In this document: positions 10,856 through 21,521 of the stretch, piece by piece | Layout of the letters: the number at the start of each line of letters is the position of its first letter | How positions within the stretch are numbered: the stretch's first letter is position 1 | NCBI RefSeq assembly: GCF_026914185.1 | Contig: NC_070565.1 | Location: forward strand, 2,418,001 to 2,482,000 | Source of the DNA: Puccinia triticina | Taxonomy: Eukaryota > Basidiomycota > Pucciniomycetes > Pucciniales > Pucciniaceae | Length of the DNA stretch: 64,000 bases | Direction: 5' to 3' | Made by a program: the position numbers and the translations under genes | The notes under the pieces: model-generated | What the model was told of the DNA's origin: nothing | Database searches by the model: none | Seen by the model: only the letters and a program-made list of their open reading frames with translations

Positions 10856-11969
10856 ATGCTGGAAAGCTGTGGGGAACAGTGGTACATCTAAAGCTAAATT
10901 TGGCAGCAAATACGTTCCCTGACAACACAATAACACTTTATACTCTGGTAAATAAGTAGGAGTTTGGCTTTTATTGTGAAACATGAATCCCTGGGCCGCA
11001 GAAACAGATTTTTGCCCAATGATGCAGTTTCAAACTTAAAAAAAATCCCTTCATTTTTGCTGGCACTAGACCCCTCCAGAATATTTATGAGCTGAAGAAA
11101 GATTCACACAAGAGAAGGAAAAGTTTCTAAGAGTCCATCTTTAAAACCACCAGTTGCCTCAACCTCATTTTTTTGAGCAGCCTCATAATTAACAAATTCA
11201 ATCTGCTGCAAATGTGTGATCTGGAGGAGTGAGAGTAAGGCAGCCCTTGAAAGGAGGAAATTGTGCATTTTGTTTTCCCTTCTGTGGGCTCAAGAGTCTA
11301 AGCTTTGGTAGGAGGGATTTTAGAATCTCTACAATTCCTTTCCCTCTGTAATGCATTTGTGTGGTGGTTAAATGTACCACTGCACTTTGGGGCTTGTGTG
11401 AGGATGCTTCAGGCCTTGAAAGACCACACTTGCCCACCAACTCTCAATTCAACTGAGCGGAAAAATAATCAAAGTTGATTCTTGTTGTGCCAGTCTAAGC
11501 AGGGGGGGGGGGGGGTATGGTGTAGGTCTCTCCTGACAGACATGCGGGCCCAAATTCTCAAGGGAATTTTTCAAGTTTGGAGCAGCCTAGACACAACCCT
11601 AGCATCAGGAAACAACAATGATCACATAATGGCAAATGACAGTTGGAAAACTTCAGTTATCTATGCTCCATCTGTCAACTGCCAGACCTCTAGGTCATGA
11701 AGAACAGTTTTTTTTTTTTCTGTTGCACACAAAATAGCAATGTTGTAAGATCTTTTCAGGGCATAGCACATCAAATAAAATTGATTCCATTATTCAAATT
11801 TAATCTGATTCAAATAATTTCTGGGGCCAAGCTAATTGAGTCTTGAATATCAGAATAAATTTGAATAATGGCTCAAAGGGGCCGTAAAAGGCCTATGCAA
11901 GCTTCTCTGGGGCCCAAAAGGCCCCAGGGAGTTTCCATAGGCCCTCTACTGGCCCCTTTGGCGCAACAG

Positions 11970-12455
11970 AAAAAAACTCTGCCTCTGCCAATATGAAAAG
12001 TGTCTCTGCCACCATGGAAAGTGGCTCTGCCAGTATGAGAGTGCATCCACCACTATAAAGCATGTGGGTCTGCCACTCTTTAGAGCGCATCAGCCACCAT
12101 GAAAAGTGCCTCCTCCTGCATCAGCCACTATTAAAAGTGCCTCTGCCACTACAGAAAGTGCCTCCACCACTATGATAAGTGCCTCCGCCACTACAAAAAG
12201 TGCCTCCACCACTATGATAAGTGCCTCAGCCACTCTGAATAGTGCGTCCAGCACTCTGAATAGTGCCTTTGCCACTATGAAAAGTGCATTTGCAACTGTG
12301 AATAGTGCATCCCCCACTATGAAAAGTGCCTCCATCACTCTGAATAGTGCGTTTGCGACCATGCAAAGTGACTCCGCCACTGTAAAAAGTGCATCTGCCA
12401 CTATGAGAAGTGTGTCCTCCACTATGAAAAGTGCTTCCTGCACTCTGAAAAGTGT
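11970..12455. repeat. 24-bp minisatellite
   Basis: About 20 degenerate units of the type AGTGCCTCYGCCACTATGAA are arranged with a period of 24 bp. Because 24 is a multiple of three, the array stays open on both strands and would encode 8-residue repeats (SASATMKS on plus, VAEALFIV on minus). No start context, domain or flanking exon supports translation. Confidence 0.85.
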
Positions 12456-12484
12456 GTGTTTTTATTTATTTATTTGTTTATCAT

Positions 12485-13230
12485 ATCACATCCAAGTATG
12501 TTAAAATCTCAGATTCATAGAAAAAAAAACAAAGGTTCTCCCTAAAAAATGGCCAAACCTACAAAAAAATACAAGGGTTTCCCCTTTCACAAAACAGACA
12601 GACAAAAAGTGATATTTCCCTGAAAACAAAACAAAAATACAACAACCAGGATAAGAAAATGAAGCCCGCACCCTGCCACCCAATGCACCAAGCTAACGTA
12701 CAGTGGCCGCCCATCCCTGTCTAGCAGGGTTGTAAAAATGTGAGAGGAAGACCCCCAAGGGTTAAGCAAAAGGGGGGCCCATGAGTATCCCCCACCAAAC
12801 TGTACAAGTGCAACAGCAGACAAGGTTGAGACAACCCGCCTGGAGAAAACTTTTGCCGCCATAACAGCAGGGGCCTTTCATATGCGTTGGCAACCTCTCC
12901 ATTCACAATCTTCAATCACCAAGGCCGACCCTTGACCTTCCACGCCCCTCAAAATTCCCAAACTGAACCCTTGCCATGATCCCCTTTCAATGTAATCAAA
13001 ATCACCCCCACCGTTGCACCCCGGCATTCACGACTCTCAACCAAATCAATCCTTCCGGCTAACGTTTCTACTGTTACAGCTGCCTTGCTACAGGTGTCTC
13101 TCCACCTCAAGATCCCCCTACATAGCCTCAACCACATTCTTTTGTTTATTTGACAAGAAAATCCAAGTCTGGTGTACATGCCAGACAGGTAACAGCCAGA
13201 GAGAGTTAGTGAAAATAATCTTGAGAGCAG
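12485..13230 (+). repeat. Dispersed LTR-like repeat, copy A
   Basis: Blocks beginning CCAAGTATGTTAAA and including CAAGGGTTTCCCCTTT, CTGTCTAGCAGGGTTG and GTGCAACAGCAGAC match copy B (37352 down to about 36690, minus) and copy C (44905-45420, plus). In copy B the same sequence starts with TGTTGGAGG just after a polypurine tract, so the family is probably an LTR. Copy A lacks that terminus. The right limit is approximate. Confidence 0.55.
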
Positions 13231-13735
13231 TATAGGAGTGTGCCAAAGCACAATCTGTTATAGGAGTGTGCCAAAGCACAATCTGTTATAGGAGTGTGCC
13301 AAAGCACACTCTGTTATAGGAGTGTGCCAAAGCACACTCTTTTATAGGAGTGTGCCAAAGCACACTCCGTTACAGGAGTGTGCCAAAGCACAATCTGTTA
13401 TAGGAGTGTGCCAAAGCACACTCCGTTATATGAGTGTGCCAAAGCACACTCCGTTATAGGAGTGTGCCAAAGCACACTCTGTTATAGGAGTGTGCCAAAG
13501 CACACTCTGTTATAGGAGTGTGCCAAAGCACACTCCGTTATAGGAGTGTGCCAAAGCACACTCCGTTATAGGAGTGTGCCAAAGCACACTCTGTTATAAG
13601 AGTGTGCCAAAGCACACTCTGTTATAGGAGTGTGCCAAAGCACACTCTGTTATAGGAGTGTGCCAAAGCACACTCCGTTATAGGAGTGTGTTATAGCACA
13701 CTCCGTAATAGGAGTGTGTCAAATCAGAATATCTG
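13231..13735. repeat. Hairpin-unit satellite, block 1
   Basis: About 18 tandem units of 28-29 bp are present. Each unit is a hairpin: arms GAGTGTGC and GCACACTC around CAAA, joined by CGTTATAG. Some units carry changes in one arm (ACAATCT). A perfectly repeated inverted repeat as satellite monomer is unusual. The block is followed by about 750 bp of AT-rich DNA and then by block 2, which has a slightly different loop and linker. Confidence 0.95.
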
Positions 13736-14087
13736 GTAGTGGTTGAAGTGTGTCCAGACCCCATTGAACTATGATCCTGGATGTGTTGCACTTGGCTCCA
13801 ATGTTAAATATGTACTTGCGGTGATGAAGGAGGTTTGTGATTGATGTTCATGTATTTTTCAGAGTTACCCAACATTTTTTTTTTTTGATTTATTAGACCA
13901 TATTTTCTTGGCTGATGGGATTGAGCCTGCCAAATCATAGTGAAGTTGGAAAAACAATCCTCATTACAGTTAGTTCAACTACAGCTATCAAAATATTTTT
14001 CTCCTCTTCAATGTACAGAAACATAATCACATGCAATTTAAGCAGGGAAAAGGACACCCTGATGAGGCTACATCCAAATTATAACGT

Positions 14088-14460
14088 TTCCTATCCGTTC
14101 ATCCAGTTGTGGTGAAGAATAAAATTCCAATTCTTTTGCTAACTGATTTTGATCCGACCGGATTTCAAATAGCATCAAATTATATAAATGGTAGTGTGAA
14201 TTCTGGACACAATCCATCACTCCAGTATTCATCAATAACCAGGGTAGGGCTTTTGAGATCAGATACTGAGAATTTTTTCTTTCAAGCTATCCCAAAATAT
14301 CATCACTCATATTTCTCCACATTGTTTTTTGTTTTTTTGTCTACATGAAATTTCAGGTTTCACCTGAATCCTAATGCGATGCAGCAATTGAAAGGAAATG
14401 GAATCCAAAAAGTCAATGAACTCAAGGATAAGCAAAACATACCAAGTGCATGGAAGTGAG
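14088..14460 (+). pseudogene. Spo11/TopoVI-A-like TOPRIM relic (tentative)
   Basis: A short open stretch (about 14085-14348) reads IPILLLTDFDPTGFQIASN, then YINGS, then SSITRVGLLRSD. The DxDPxG motif after a hydrophobic strand, then Y-x-x-GS and GL-x-x-SD, is the pattern of the metal-binding TOPRIM fold in Spo11 and topoisomerase VI A subunits, which make meiotic double-strand breaks. After a TTTCAG acceptor at about 14353 a second piece (LNPNAMQQLKGNGIQ and PSAWK) fits the region after TOPRIM. The 5Y-CAP domain and catalytic Tyr are not found, and a stop lies just upstream. It is a fragment of about 115 codons lying between two hairpin satellites. Confidence 0.45.
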
Positions 14461-14487
14461 CACATTTCTCTGTCTTTATTTACACTC

Positions 14488-15480
14488 CAGTAAAGGAGTG
14501 CGCTTTGGCACACTACTTTGAACGGAGTTTAGCACACTCCTAGGAACGGAGTGTGCTTTGGCACACTCCGTTAGTAGGAGTGTGCTAAAGCACACTCCGT
14601 TAGTAGGAGTGTGCTAAAGCACACTCCGTTAGTAGGAGTGTGCTAAAGCACACTCCGTTAGTAGGAGTGTGCTAAAGCACACTCTGTTAGTAGGAGTGTG
14701 CTAAAGCACACTCCGTTAGTAGGAGTGTGCTAAAGCACACTCCGTTAGTAGGAGTGTGCTAAAGCACACTCCGTTAGTAGGAGTGTGCTTAAAGCACACT
14801 CCGTTAGTAGGAGTGTGCTAAAGCACACTCCGTTAGTAGGAGTGTGCTAAAGCACACTCCGTTAGTAGGAGTGTGCTAAAGCACACTCCGTCAGTAGGAG
14901 TGTGCTAAAGCACACTCTGTTAGTAGGAGTGTGCTAAAGCACACTCCGTCAGTAGGAGTGTGCTAAAGCACACTCTGTTAGTAGGAGTGTGCTAAAGCAC
15001 ACTCCGTTAGTAGTAGTGTGCTAAAGCACACTCCGTTAGTAGGAGTGTGCTAAAGCACACTCCGTTAGTAGGAGTGTGCTAAAGCACACTCCGTTAGTAG
15101 GAGTTTGCTAAAGCACACTCCGTTAGTAGGAGTTTGCTAAAGCACACTCCGTTTAGCACACTCCGTTAGTAGGAGTGTGCTAAAGCACACTCTGTTAGTA
15201 GGAGTGTGCCCAAGCACACTATGTTAGTAGGAGTGTGCCAAAGCAAACTTGGTAATAGGAGTTTGCTTTGGTGTTGTAATAAGATTGTGCCAAAGCACAC
15301 TCCAAGATAGGTGTGTGCTTTGGCTCCGTAATAACAGTGTGCCAAAGCAACCTCCACAATAGGATTGTGCCAAAGCACACTTAACAATAGGATTGTGCCA
15401 AAGCAAACTCCACAATAAAATTGTGCCAAAGCACACTCCACAATAGGAGTGTGCCAAAGCACACTCTGTAATAGGAGTCC
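14488..15480. repeat. Hairpin-unit satellite, block 2
   Basis: More than 20 units of 29 bp are nearly identical from about 14560 to 15230: arms GGAGTGTGC and GCACACTCC around TAAA, joined by GTTAGTA. The first units (14488-14575) are inverted (loop CTTTGG). From about 15230 to 15480 the units diverge (CCAAAG loop, variable linkers). Sharp homogeneity in the middle and decay at the edges is the pattern expected from unequal exchange. Confidence 0.95.
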
Positions 15481-15486
15481 CCCAAA

Positions 15487-15775
15487 GCCACTGTTTCCAC
15501 CCCTTTCCACGCTTCTCCTCAAGCCCAACACTAAACCACCCGTATCATTCCTTGCCGCAATCCTCTTGAGGCTCAATTCCAACCAAAAATCATCCTCCCT
15601 CAACGCACTACTCTTAAAGCTCAACACCAACCAACAATCATTATTCCTTGCCATGCACCTCTTAAAGCTCAACACCAACCCATAGTCATTATTCCTTGCC
15701 AGGTCCCTCAAAAAACCTCCACCGGCTATCTTCAAGCTCAACACAACAGCAATGATTCCTTGCTAGTCCCTCCTA
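15487..15775. repeat. 46-50 bp degenerate tandem repeat
   Basis: About five units contain TCATTATTCCTTGCC, CTCTTAAAGCTCAACACCAACC or variants. The tract separates hairpin block 2 from block 3 and is unrelated to the hairpin monomer. Confidence 0.6.
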
Positions 15776-16050
15776 TTACAGAATGTGCCAAAGCCCACTC
15801 CGTAATAGGGGTGTGCCAAAGCACACTCTCTAATAGGGATTTGCAAAGCGTACTCTGTCACAGGAATGTGCCAAATCACACTCTGTAATAGGAATGTGCT
15901 ATAGCACATGCCGTAATGGGAATGAATGTACCAAAGCACATGCCGTCAAACAAATGTGGCAAAGCACACCCCATGATAGGAATATGCCAAAGCACACTCC
16001 GTAATAGGAGTGTGTACAGAGTTTCCTTTGGCACACTCCTATGACTGAGT
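15776..16050. repeat. Hairpin-unit satellite, diverged block 3
   Basis: Around nine decayed units of the GTGTGCCAAAGCACAC type have mutated arms (for example TGTGCTATAGCACA). The last units near 16018-16050 are inverted (TTTGGCACACTCC). From 16050 to 16390 I see no gene. Confidence 0.8.
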
Positions 16051-16489
16051 GTGCTTATTCCTTTTCCCATTTGGCCACTCCTTTTTTCATAAATACAAAA
16101 TTCTACATACTCCAGTTTCACACCAAGGCTCAAATTTCTTTACCAAGACAATAAATTTGCCTGAAATTCCTTATCCCGCTGATGAACCCCCAAAAATCTC
16201 AATATTGCCAATCAGCTCAGACACCTGTACAACATTTGCCCCTGGGATTTTGGGTCCTTGGTTTTTGCTCTTGTACTAACACCATAAATAAATAATCATG
16301 TTTCCTCTTCCCTAGCAAGTAAGGATTGACATCAGCTGGCAGTTGCAGCACCAACCTTGGCTTAAACTGTAATTTGGAATATTAGGCTCAAAGGTCAGTG
16401 AAATTAAAATGTGAATTGATTCTTGTTACATTTGGTCTGATATTTACATTCATTTCTTTTTTCAATGAGATCATCTTGTGGTCCTCCCA

Positions 16490-16800
16490 CCTCCCAGATA
16501 TCCAGGTTTTAATCCAGGCCTTTCAACAAAATCTGCAGGCTCAACATGAAGAAACCCACTGCCTCAACAATACCCAAATGGATGATCTTGATGGCTGAGT
16601 GGCCAATATTGACAGCAGAGTGGCTTACATCAAGTGTAGAGTGGCCAATATTGACAGCCAAGTGGCCAACATTGAACACTGATTGGTCAATTCGGAACTC
16701 CTGCTAGCCAACCTGAATGCACAAGTTGCATCTCTGAAGGATGCTGCGGACACCCAACTTCAATGGATCCAACAATGATTGCGGGACCTCAGCAGATGTC
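16490..16800 (+). pseudogene. Coiled-coil protein relic with three TGA stops
   Basis: One frame reads IQAFQQNLQAQHEETHCL, MDDLDG, stop, VANIDSRVAYI, RVANIDSQVANIEH, stop, LANLNAQVASLKDAAD, LQWIQQ, stop, LRDLSRCP. The heptad-like VANIDSx repeat is a coiled coil. All three interruptions are TGA in place of a likely CGA (Arg), single C-to-T changes. The source may be a retroelement gag N-terminus or a host coiled-coil gene. From 16810 to 17330 nothing is recognised. Confidence 0.4.
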
Positions 16801-17338
16801 CATGAGGCCATACAGGTTAATCTCTTACTCCCTTCTAATCCTCAACCATCACTGTCTCTACCCTCAAAAATATCTCTTTTCTTTTCCTTTTCTTGAAATT
16901 TGATGCTGTCAGCCTATGTGATCCCAAGGACAAATCCTTCTAGCTACATGTGGTGCAAAATCAGATAAAAGAGTATATAAATCTAAGACAAAAGTATAAG
17001 GGATAATACCAATGGATATATTGGTTATTATGGCGTAGAATATATGAGAAAATGGCGTAATTATATTAATAAAATTAATATAATTAAATAAAGATGGGCC
17101 TGATAAAATCAGGGGTGTTTAATCCCTCAAAAGTACACACTGAGGCATGTAAACAGCAGTAGTTTAAATCCCATCAAGGAATGGCGGAGAATCTCAAGAG
17201 AAGGGGTTTAAACTTACTAGTAAAAAGCCCTTAAATCTTGAGTTTCTTTGGGGTAGAAACTGGGAAATTGGAAGCGCTGGAAGAGGTTGATGTTGAGGGC
17301 TGGGTGGACACTGGGCAGTTTCTGGCGGAAAAATTGGG

Positions 17339-18190
17339 CTAAAAACAACTACCAAGGGACTTACCAGACTTGAACAAGGCTATTGAGCTTTTTCTGAAGG
17401 CAGGTAAATTATAGTACACCAGGTTTTTCAGTTGACGCAGCAACATCCACCAGGACTGGATTAGGATCACAGACTCCTGCGTTGGCAAACAGTTCGACCC
17501 CCCCCCCCCCCCCCCCTCCTGGCACAGACCCTTGAAAAGCTCGCAGCGCTCGATCAGCATGGTAACAGCGGCCAAAGAAACAGAACGCTGAATTTGGGTA
17601 ACCAGTTGCGTCAACGCATTGAGCCAATTTTGATGGGGTGCGGTGTTAACGGTGATATCGCGGGCTGGAACATTGTTGGGCTGTTCAAACTGGGTGTGAT
17701 CTGTTCTTGTGTGGTTGTCATTGGCCAAAGTCTTTGCTGATTCTGCCTCTGTACAACCTCCCGATTGACTTTCCACAACTTGCGCTAGATGCTGAATTCT
17801 AGTTTCAACGGACCCAAGAATTTTTGCAACTCGTCTCATTTCCTTACTGAAGTTGTTTGAACCCCCCCCCCTCCCCCAAAGAAAATTAAACAACTATACA
17901 TCAGCTGACTTGTTGTTGTTTTTAAAAATTGGAACACTTAAAGATTCACATGAAATCCTCTTGAGTCTATCAAGTCTATCATCCACATTGGCCTGGTGCC
18001 TGGCGGTGTCATTAATGAAGTGTAATACTCTCAAATGTTGGCCTTGGGCAGGTAATTCAGTTGACTCGTTGGTGATTTGTTGCCTGGAGGCGATTGTTTG
18101 AAGATGTCCGGCGGATGATCTAGAAAAATGATCTGGCTCAGTAACTTGATTGCTTTGAGAAGATCAGGATTTGTTTTACATCATCTTACA
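17339..18190 (-). CDS. Hypothetical protein, probably two exons
   Basis: On the minus strand a first open stretch (about 18190-17905) contains FINDTARHQANVDDRLDRLK. It ends at SADV, where GTATAG could be an intron donor. A second (17893-17339) contains FSKEMRRVAKILGSVETR and WLNALTQLVTQIQRSVSLA, both amphipathic-helix rich. The two pieces resemble each other in their helical parts. A C-run on the plus strand (about 17499-17517) becomes poly-Gly in the frame and may shift it. I do not recognise a family. Confidence 0.3.
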
Positions 18191-18309
18191 GCACCCAAGT
18201 TCCTGGACAGATTGGTATTTAATGACACAGGTGCTTGTCCACTTCAAACATCACATGGAAGATCATATGCAGGTATAGACTCAAATTCCAGTCAAATGGT
18301 AAGCTCCCT

Positions 18310-18672
18310 TTGAGCAAGGCTGAAACGCTGTGCTGCGCTACAAAAAAGCGGTCTTTTAGCCCAGCGCAGCGGGGAACCGCTGCACGGTCAGCCCAAAAAG
18401 CGGTAGCGCAGCCCCAGTCCCGCTGTGCTACCGCTGAAAATAGCGGGGTCCCGCTTTTTTCCCGACCCAAAAAGAGGTAGCTCAGCGGGCGGGGCCTCTC
18501 CTTTCAGCGCCGCACAGCGGCCACCAAAACAGCTGCGCTTTTTTGGCTGGCAGCAGGGGAGCGCTACGCGGCCAGCTCAAAAAGCGGTAGCGCAGCAATG
18601 GTTCCGCTGCGCTACCGCTGAAAGTAGCGGGTCCCTGCTTCTTGCCAGACCCAAAAAGCGGTAGCGCAGTGG
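18310..18672. repeat. AAAAAGCGGTAGCGCAGC tandem/palindromic GC repeat
   Basis: Two diverged units, offset by about 180 bp, each contain AAAAAGCGGTAGCGCAGC, then GCTACCGCTGAAA, TAGCGGG and a second GCGGTAGCGCAG. The blocks are mutually complementary and could fold. Related GC-rich palindromes lie at 10.7 kb and 20.2-20.6 kb. Confidence 0.7.
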
Positions 18673-19243
18673 GCAATGTGGTGCTCCATTCCAAACCATA
18701 AGTAGTATTTTATTGCTTTCCTTTACATATAATCATCATTACATTACCCATTTCCCCATAACCCTTCACAAATACCTCATTATTATTGCATATTCAGATT
18801 CTACGCCAAATTTCACCTATAGTCACTCATACATAGTACCCCCTTATCTTCAATGGTTCAGTAGTTATAGAGGATATAAGACTTACAGAAAACCTACAGT
18901 CTTCATTAGTTACAATACTCATTTCATTAGTAACTTACTTGAATCATTACATTACATTCCTTTTACATATATATTCTCACATACTAAACCCTTTACATAC
19001 ATTACTCATTATGTACTATGCCTATTGTAGACATTACATCATTGGATCTGTGCTTACCCCTTTCAGCAGTGCTCATCATTACAAGTTGTTATTATGTTCT
19101 CATCACTCTTCCCCATTAGTACATTCTTTTATTCCCATAACCAGCATTCCCTTTTCAGCATTGCTCATCATTACAAACTGTTACTATGTTCACATCACTC
19201 TTCCCCATTTGTACATTCCTTTATTCCCATAGCCAGAACTCCT

Positions 19244-19759
19244 TGTTAAGATTTCAGCTCTTCAAAAAGATGCAGAGAGGAAGGGCTGTTCTTGGGTAAG
19301 TCGGAACAGGATCGGGGAGCTGCCAAAGGTGGCTCTTGGTGAAAAATGCTCAGACTCGATGGTTAATTTCTTATCCGAGGAGCGGACACGTATACACAAC
19401 TAGAGAGCCCCCTGCACAAGATCCAGAGGGGGCCTAAGAGCATGTAACACAAGAAAACAGGAACACAACATTTACTGGAACTGGAACTGTGACATGGACA
19501 GGAACTGGGGACAGGAACTGGGGACAGGAACAGGAACAGGAACAGGAACTGGGAACTGGAACAGGAACAGGAACTGGGAACTGGAACAGGAACAGGGTAC
19601 TGGACAGGGGACTGAACAGGTGACATAAACAGGATAGGGGACCACTCGGTCAGACAGGAAACATGGGCCACTTGGACATACAGGAAAGAGATTAGCCACT
19701 TGGCTAGACAGGAAGAGGGGAGTAAGAAGCTGTGAGCGGAAGAGGTCAGAATTCTGACA
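19244..19759. repeat. Solo LTR nested in the TG...TA element
   Basis: This 516-bp insertion runs TGTTAAGATTTCAG...GAATTCTGACA, flanked by CTCCT at 19239-19243 and 19760-19764. The second copy of the host element (near 44170) lacks it, confirming the insertion. A GGAACA/GGAACTGG minisatellite lies inside at about 19465-19620. Confidence 0.85.
19465..19620. repeat. GGAACA/GGAACTGG minisatellite
   Basis: Runs of 6- to 10-bp units (GGAACAGGAACTGGGAACT and variants) lie inside the solo LTR. On the minus strand they read PVPVPSSCS-like repeats, which are not interpreted as a gene. Confidence 0.8.
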
Positions 19760-20180
19760 CTCCTCATTGTCTGTGCTCATCCTTCCTTTTGTATAAGAAC
19801 TGTCCTTCCCTCTTCACTTGTACCTTATGCAGAATTCTAGATACAGAAATTATAGTTAGAAATTACTCATCATCCATTGATATCAGTGCAGTTGCTCCTG
19901 AACCCATTGCTATTGAACCTTGCCATTGCATTCCCCTCTCTCATCACTCCTCCAACCCTCTCACCCTCAGTAGACAGTAGTCAGCTCATAGTACTAGCTC
20001 CTAAGATCAAGTAGAAATCAGCCACACCTTTTCTTCTTTTTCTTAGTGTTACTCTCATCCCCTCAGCATTAGTCAGGAAGGCAGCCTCATCAGCACCCTT
20101 GCATAGCTTACATTAGTACTAGTGTTGCTATACATTTCCCTTCCAAGCTCTATTCTGCCCTTTGAGTAGTTCCATAGCAA

Positions 20181-20570
20181 GGCCGCTACTTGCAGCGCAG
20201 CGCAGCGGCCACCAAAACCACTGCGCTGCGCTTTTTGAAGCGCAGCACTTTCACCCTTGCTTTGAGGTGTGCAGCTAGTTTCTCCGGGGGCTTTGTGGAA
20301 CAAATAGATTAAATACATAATCCCTTTCATCAATTAAATACACATATAAACAACTCATAACATTTGTTAGGTGAACGCCTGTCTCTGCCCCGTTCGGGCG
20401 TGGCTTGAGCCTCCATCCTGTCTGGGTGCTGAAGTGGCCTCCATAGCCTGGCTTGTGATCACCAAAGCCAAGCAACGGTGAAACCACTGCGCTGCAAACA
20501 GCGCAGCGGTTTTTGGGAGCGCTGCGCTGCGCTGAATAGCAGAGTGACAAGCGCTGTGCCAACTGCTGAT
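20181..20570. repeat. Two GC-rich GCTGCGC palindromic segments
   Basis: At about 20190-20260 and 20480-20545, GCGCAGCGGYCACCAAAACC-like sequence faces its complement (CACTGCGCTGCG). The spacer is unremarkable. From 20570 to 20731 there is only AT-rich DNA with ATTATC repeats. Confidence 0.5.
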
Positions 20571-20731
20571 TCCACAAACACTGGGCAGTTGCATTACCAG
20601 TAATGGTAGTGTAACAGTAACATGATGTTTTTTTATCATTATCATTATCAGTAATTCCCTACATTATCATCATCAGATACTTCAAGTTTTTTGTCTGCAT
20701 TACATTATCACATGCTGGAGACTATTTTTTA

Positions 20732-21422
20732 TGTCAGCCGCCTACTAGTCCAGACAGCGCAGCCTACGACAACCCTTGGGCCGCCACAAGTGCGGGCGGC
20801 CCGCAACCATGTAAGACAGGGCCGGAGCCCTGGAGTAAGCACATTGATTGAGTAAGCACATTGGTGCTTTGTAGTTAAAGGAATCGAGCACAGGACACGG
20901 GTATCGAACTTGAGTGAGCAAGTGAACACCGCCTGGGACCTCCTTAGAGATTCCCAGGAAGGTAAATAGTCCAGTAGGCATTGGCCCGCAAGTCAGCCCA
21001 GCACATCTGGGGTATAAGTACTGGGGAACCTTTCTACCCAAAAGGATTTTCCAGATCAGCTACCAAGCCCACCAATATTGTTGTATTTGACCACCAACGC
21101 CGACTTACAACGATTGGGGCCCATTGATCCACCTTTCCTCTTTTCTCCAACTTATCCCTTGACTTTCCGCGCTTTGTCTTGGTAAGTCGACTTTTTTCCT
21201 TTTATCTCTCCAAGTCCTAGAAAGGACCCATCTCAACGAGTCCGTGGACTCCGGTTGTATACGCTCAACCAGCCCCTCCAGACGGAGGCGCGGCTTTTCT
21301 CCTTGTGCTGCGGCCAAGTCAAGCACCGACAAACGTCGCAACAGCTGAGATCAGCTGTCAAACCCTGATTATATCAACGGGTTTCATTCAGCGTGCTGCC
21401 ACTTTAGAGGCACGCCCTGACA
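20732..21422 (+). repeat. Gypsy 5' LTR (691 bp)
   Basis: It has TGTCA...TGACA inverted ends and the same length as the 3' LTR. It contains CTTGGTAAGT near 21180, a plausible splice donor in the leader, and GTATAAGTACTGG near 21012 as a possible TATA-like core. Confidence 0.95.
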
Positions 21423-21424
21423 TT

Positions 21425-21440
21425 TGGGAGCCTCATTGGG
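21425..21440 (+). other. Candidate primer-binding site
   Basis: TGGGAGCCTCATTGGG begins two bases after the 5' LTR. The leading TGG fits pairing with the CCA end of a tRNA. I cannot name the tRNA from sequence alone. Confidence 0.5.
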
Positions 21441-21521
21441 AAATTTCCTTTTCCTGAGCCTATATAACTACCCAATTATCATCCACTTACCAGTGTGATT
21501 TTCCTCCCTCTCTAGGTTTGA

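Larger units (their letters stand above)
18677..20176. mobile_element. TGTGGTGC...TTCCATA element, 4-bp TSD (copy 1)
   Basis: It begins TGTGGTGCTCCATTCC and ends GTAGTTCCATA, with GCAA on both sides (18673-18676 and 20177-20180). A second copy (43698-44620) has the same two ends and CCGA on both sides, so the termini are firm. There is no coding capacity; it is pyrimidine-rich on the plus strand. It may be a solo LTR with TG/TA ends or another non-autonomous element. It contains a nested solo LTR at 19244-19759. Confidence 0.7.

Noticed and set aside
12106..12504. Ser/Ala/Thr repeat protein on plus and Val/Ala/Leu repeat protein on minus
   Set aside because: Both are explained by the 24-bp period; no independent support.
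13231..15480. CRISPR-like regular array
   Set aside because: Units are contiguous 28-29 bp palindromic monomers without variable spacers, no cas genes, and the context is eukaryotic.
15166..15744. 192-codon minus-strand frame
   Set aside because: It lies across the hairpin array and a tandem repeat; composition is repeat-driven.
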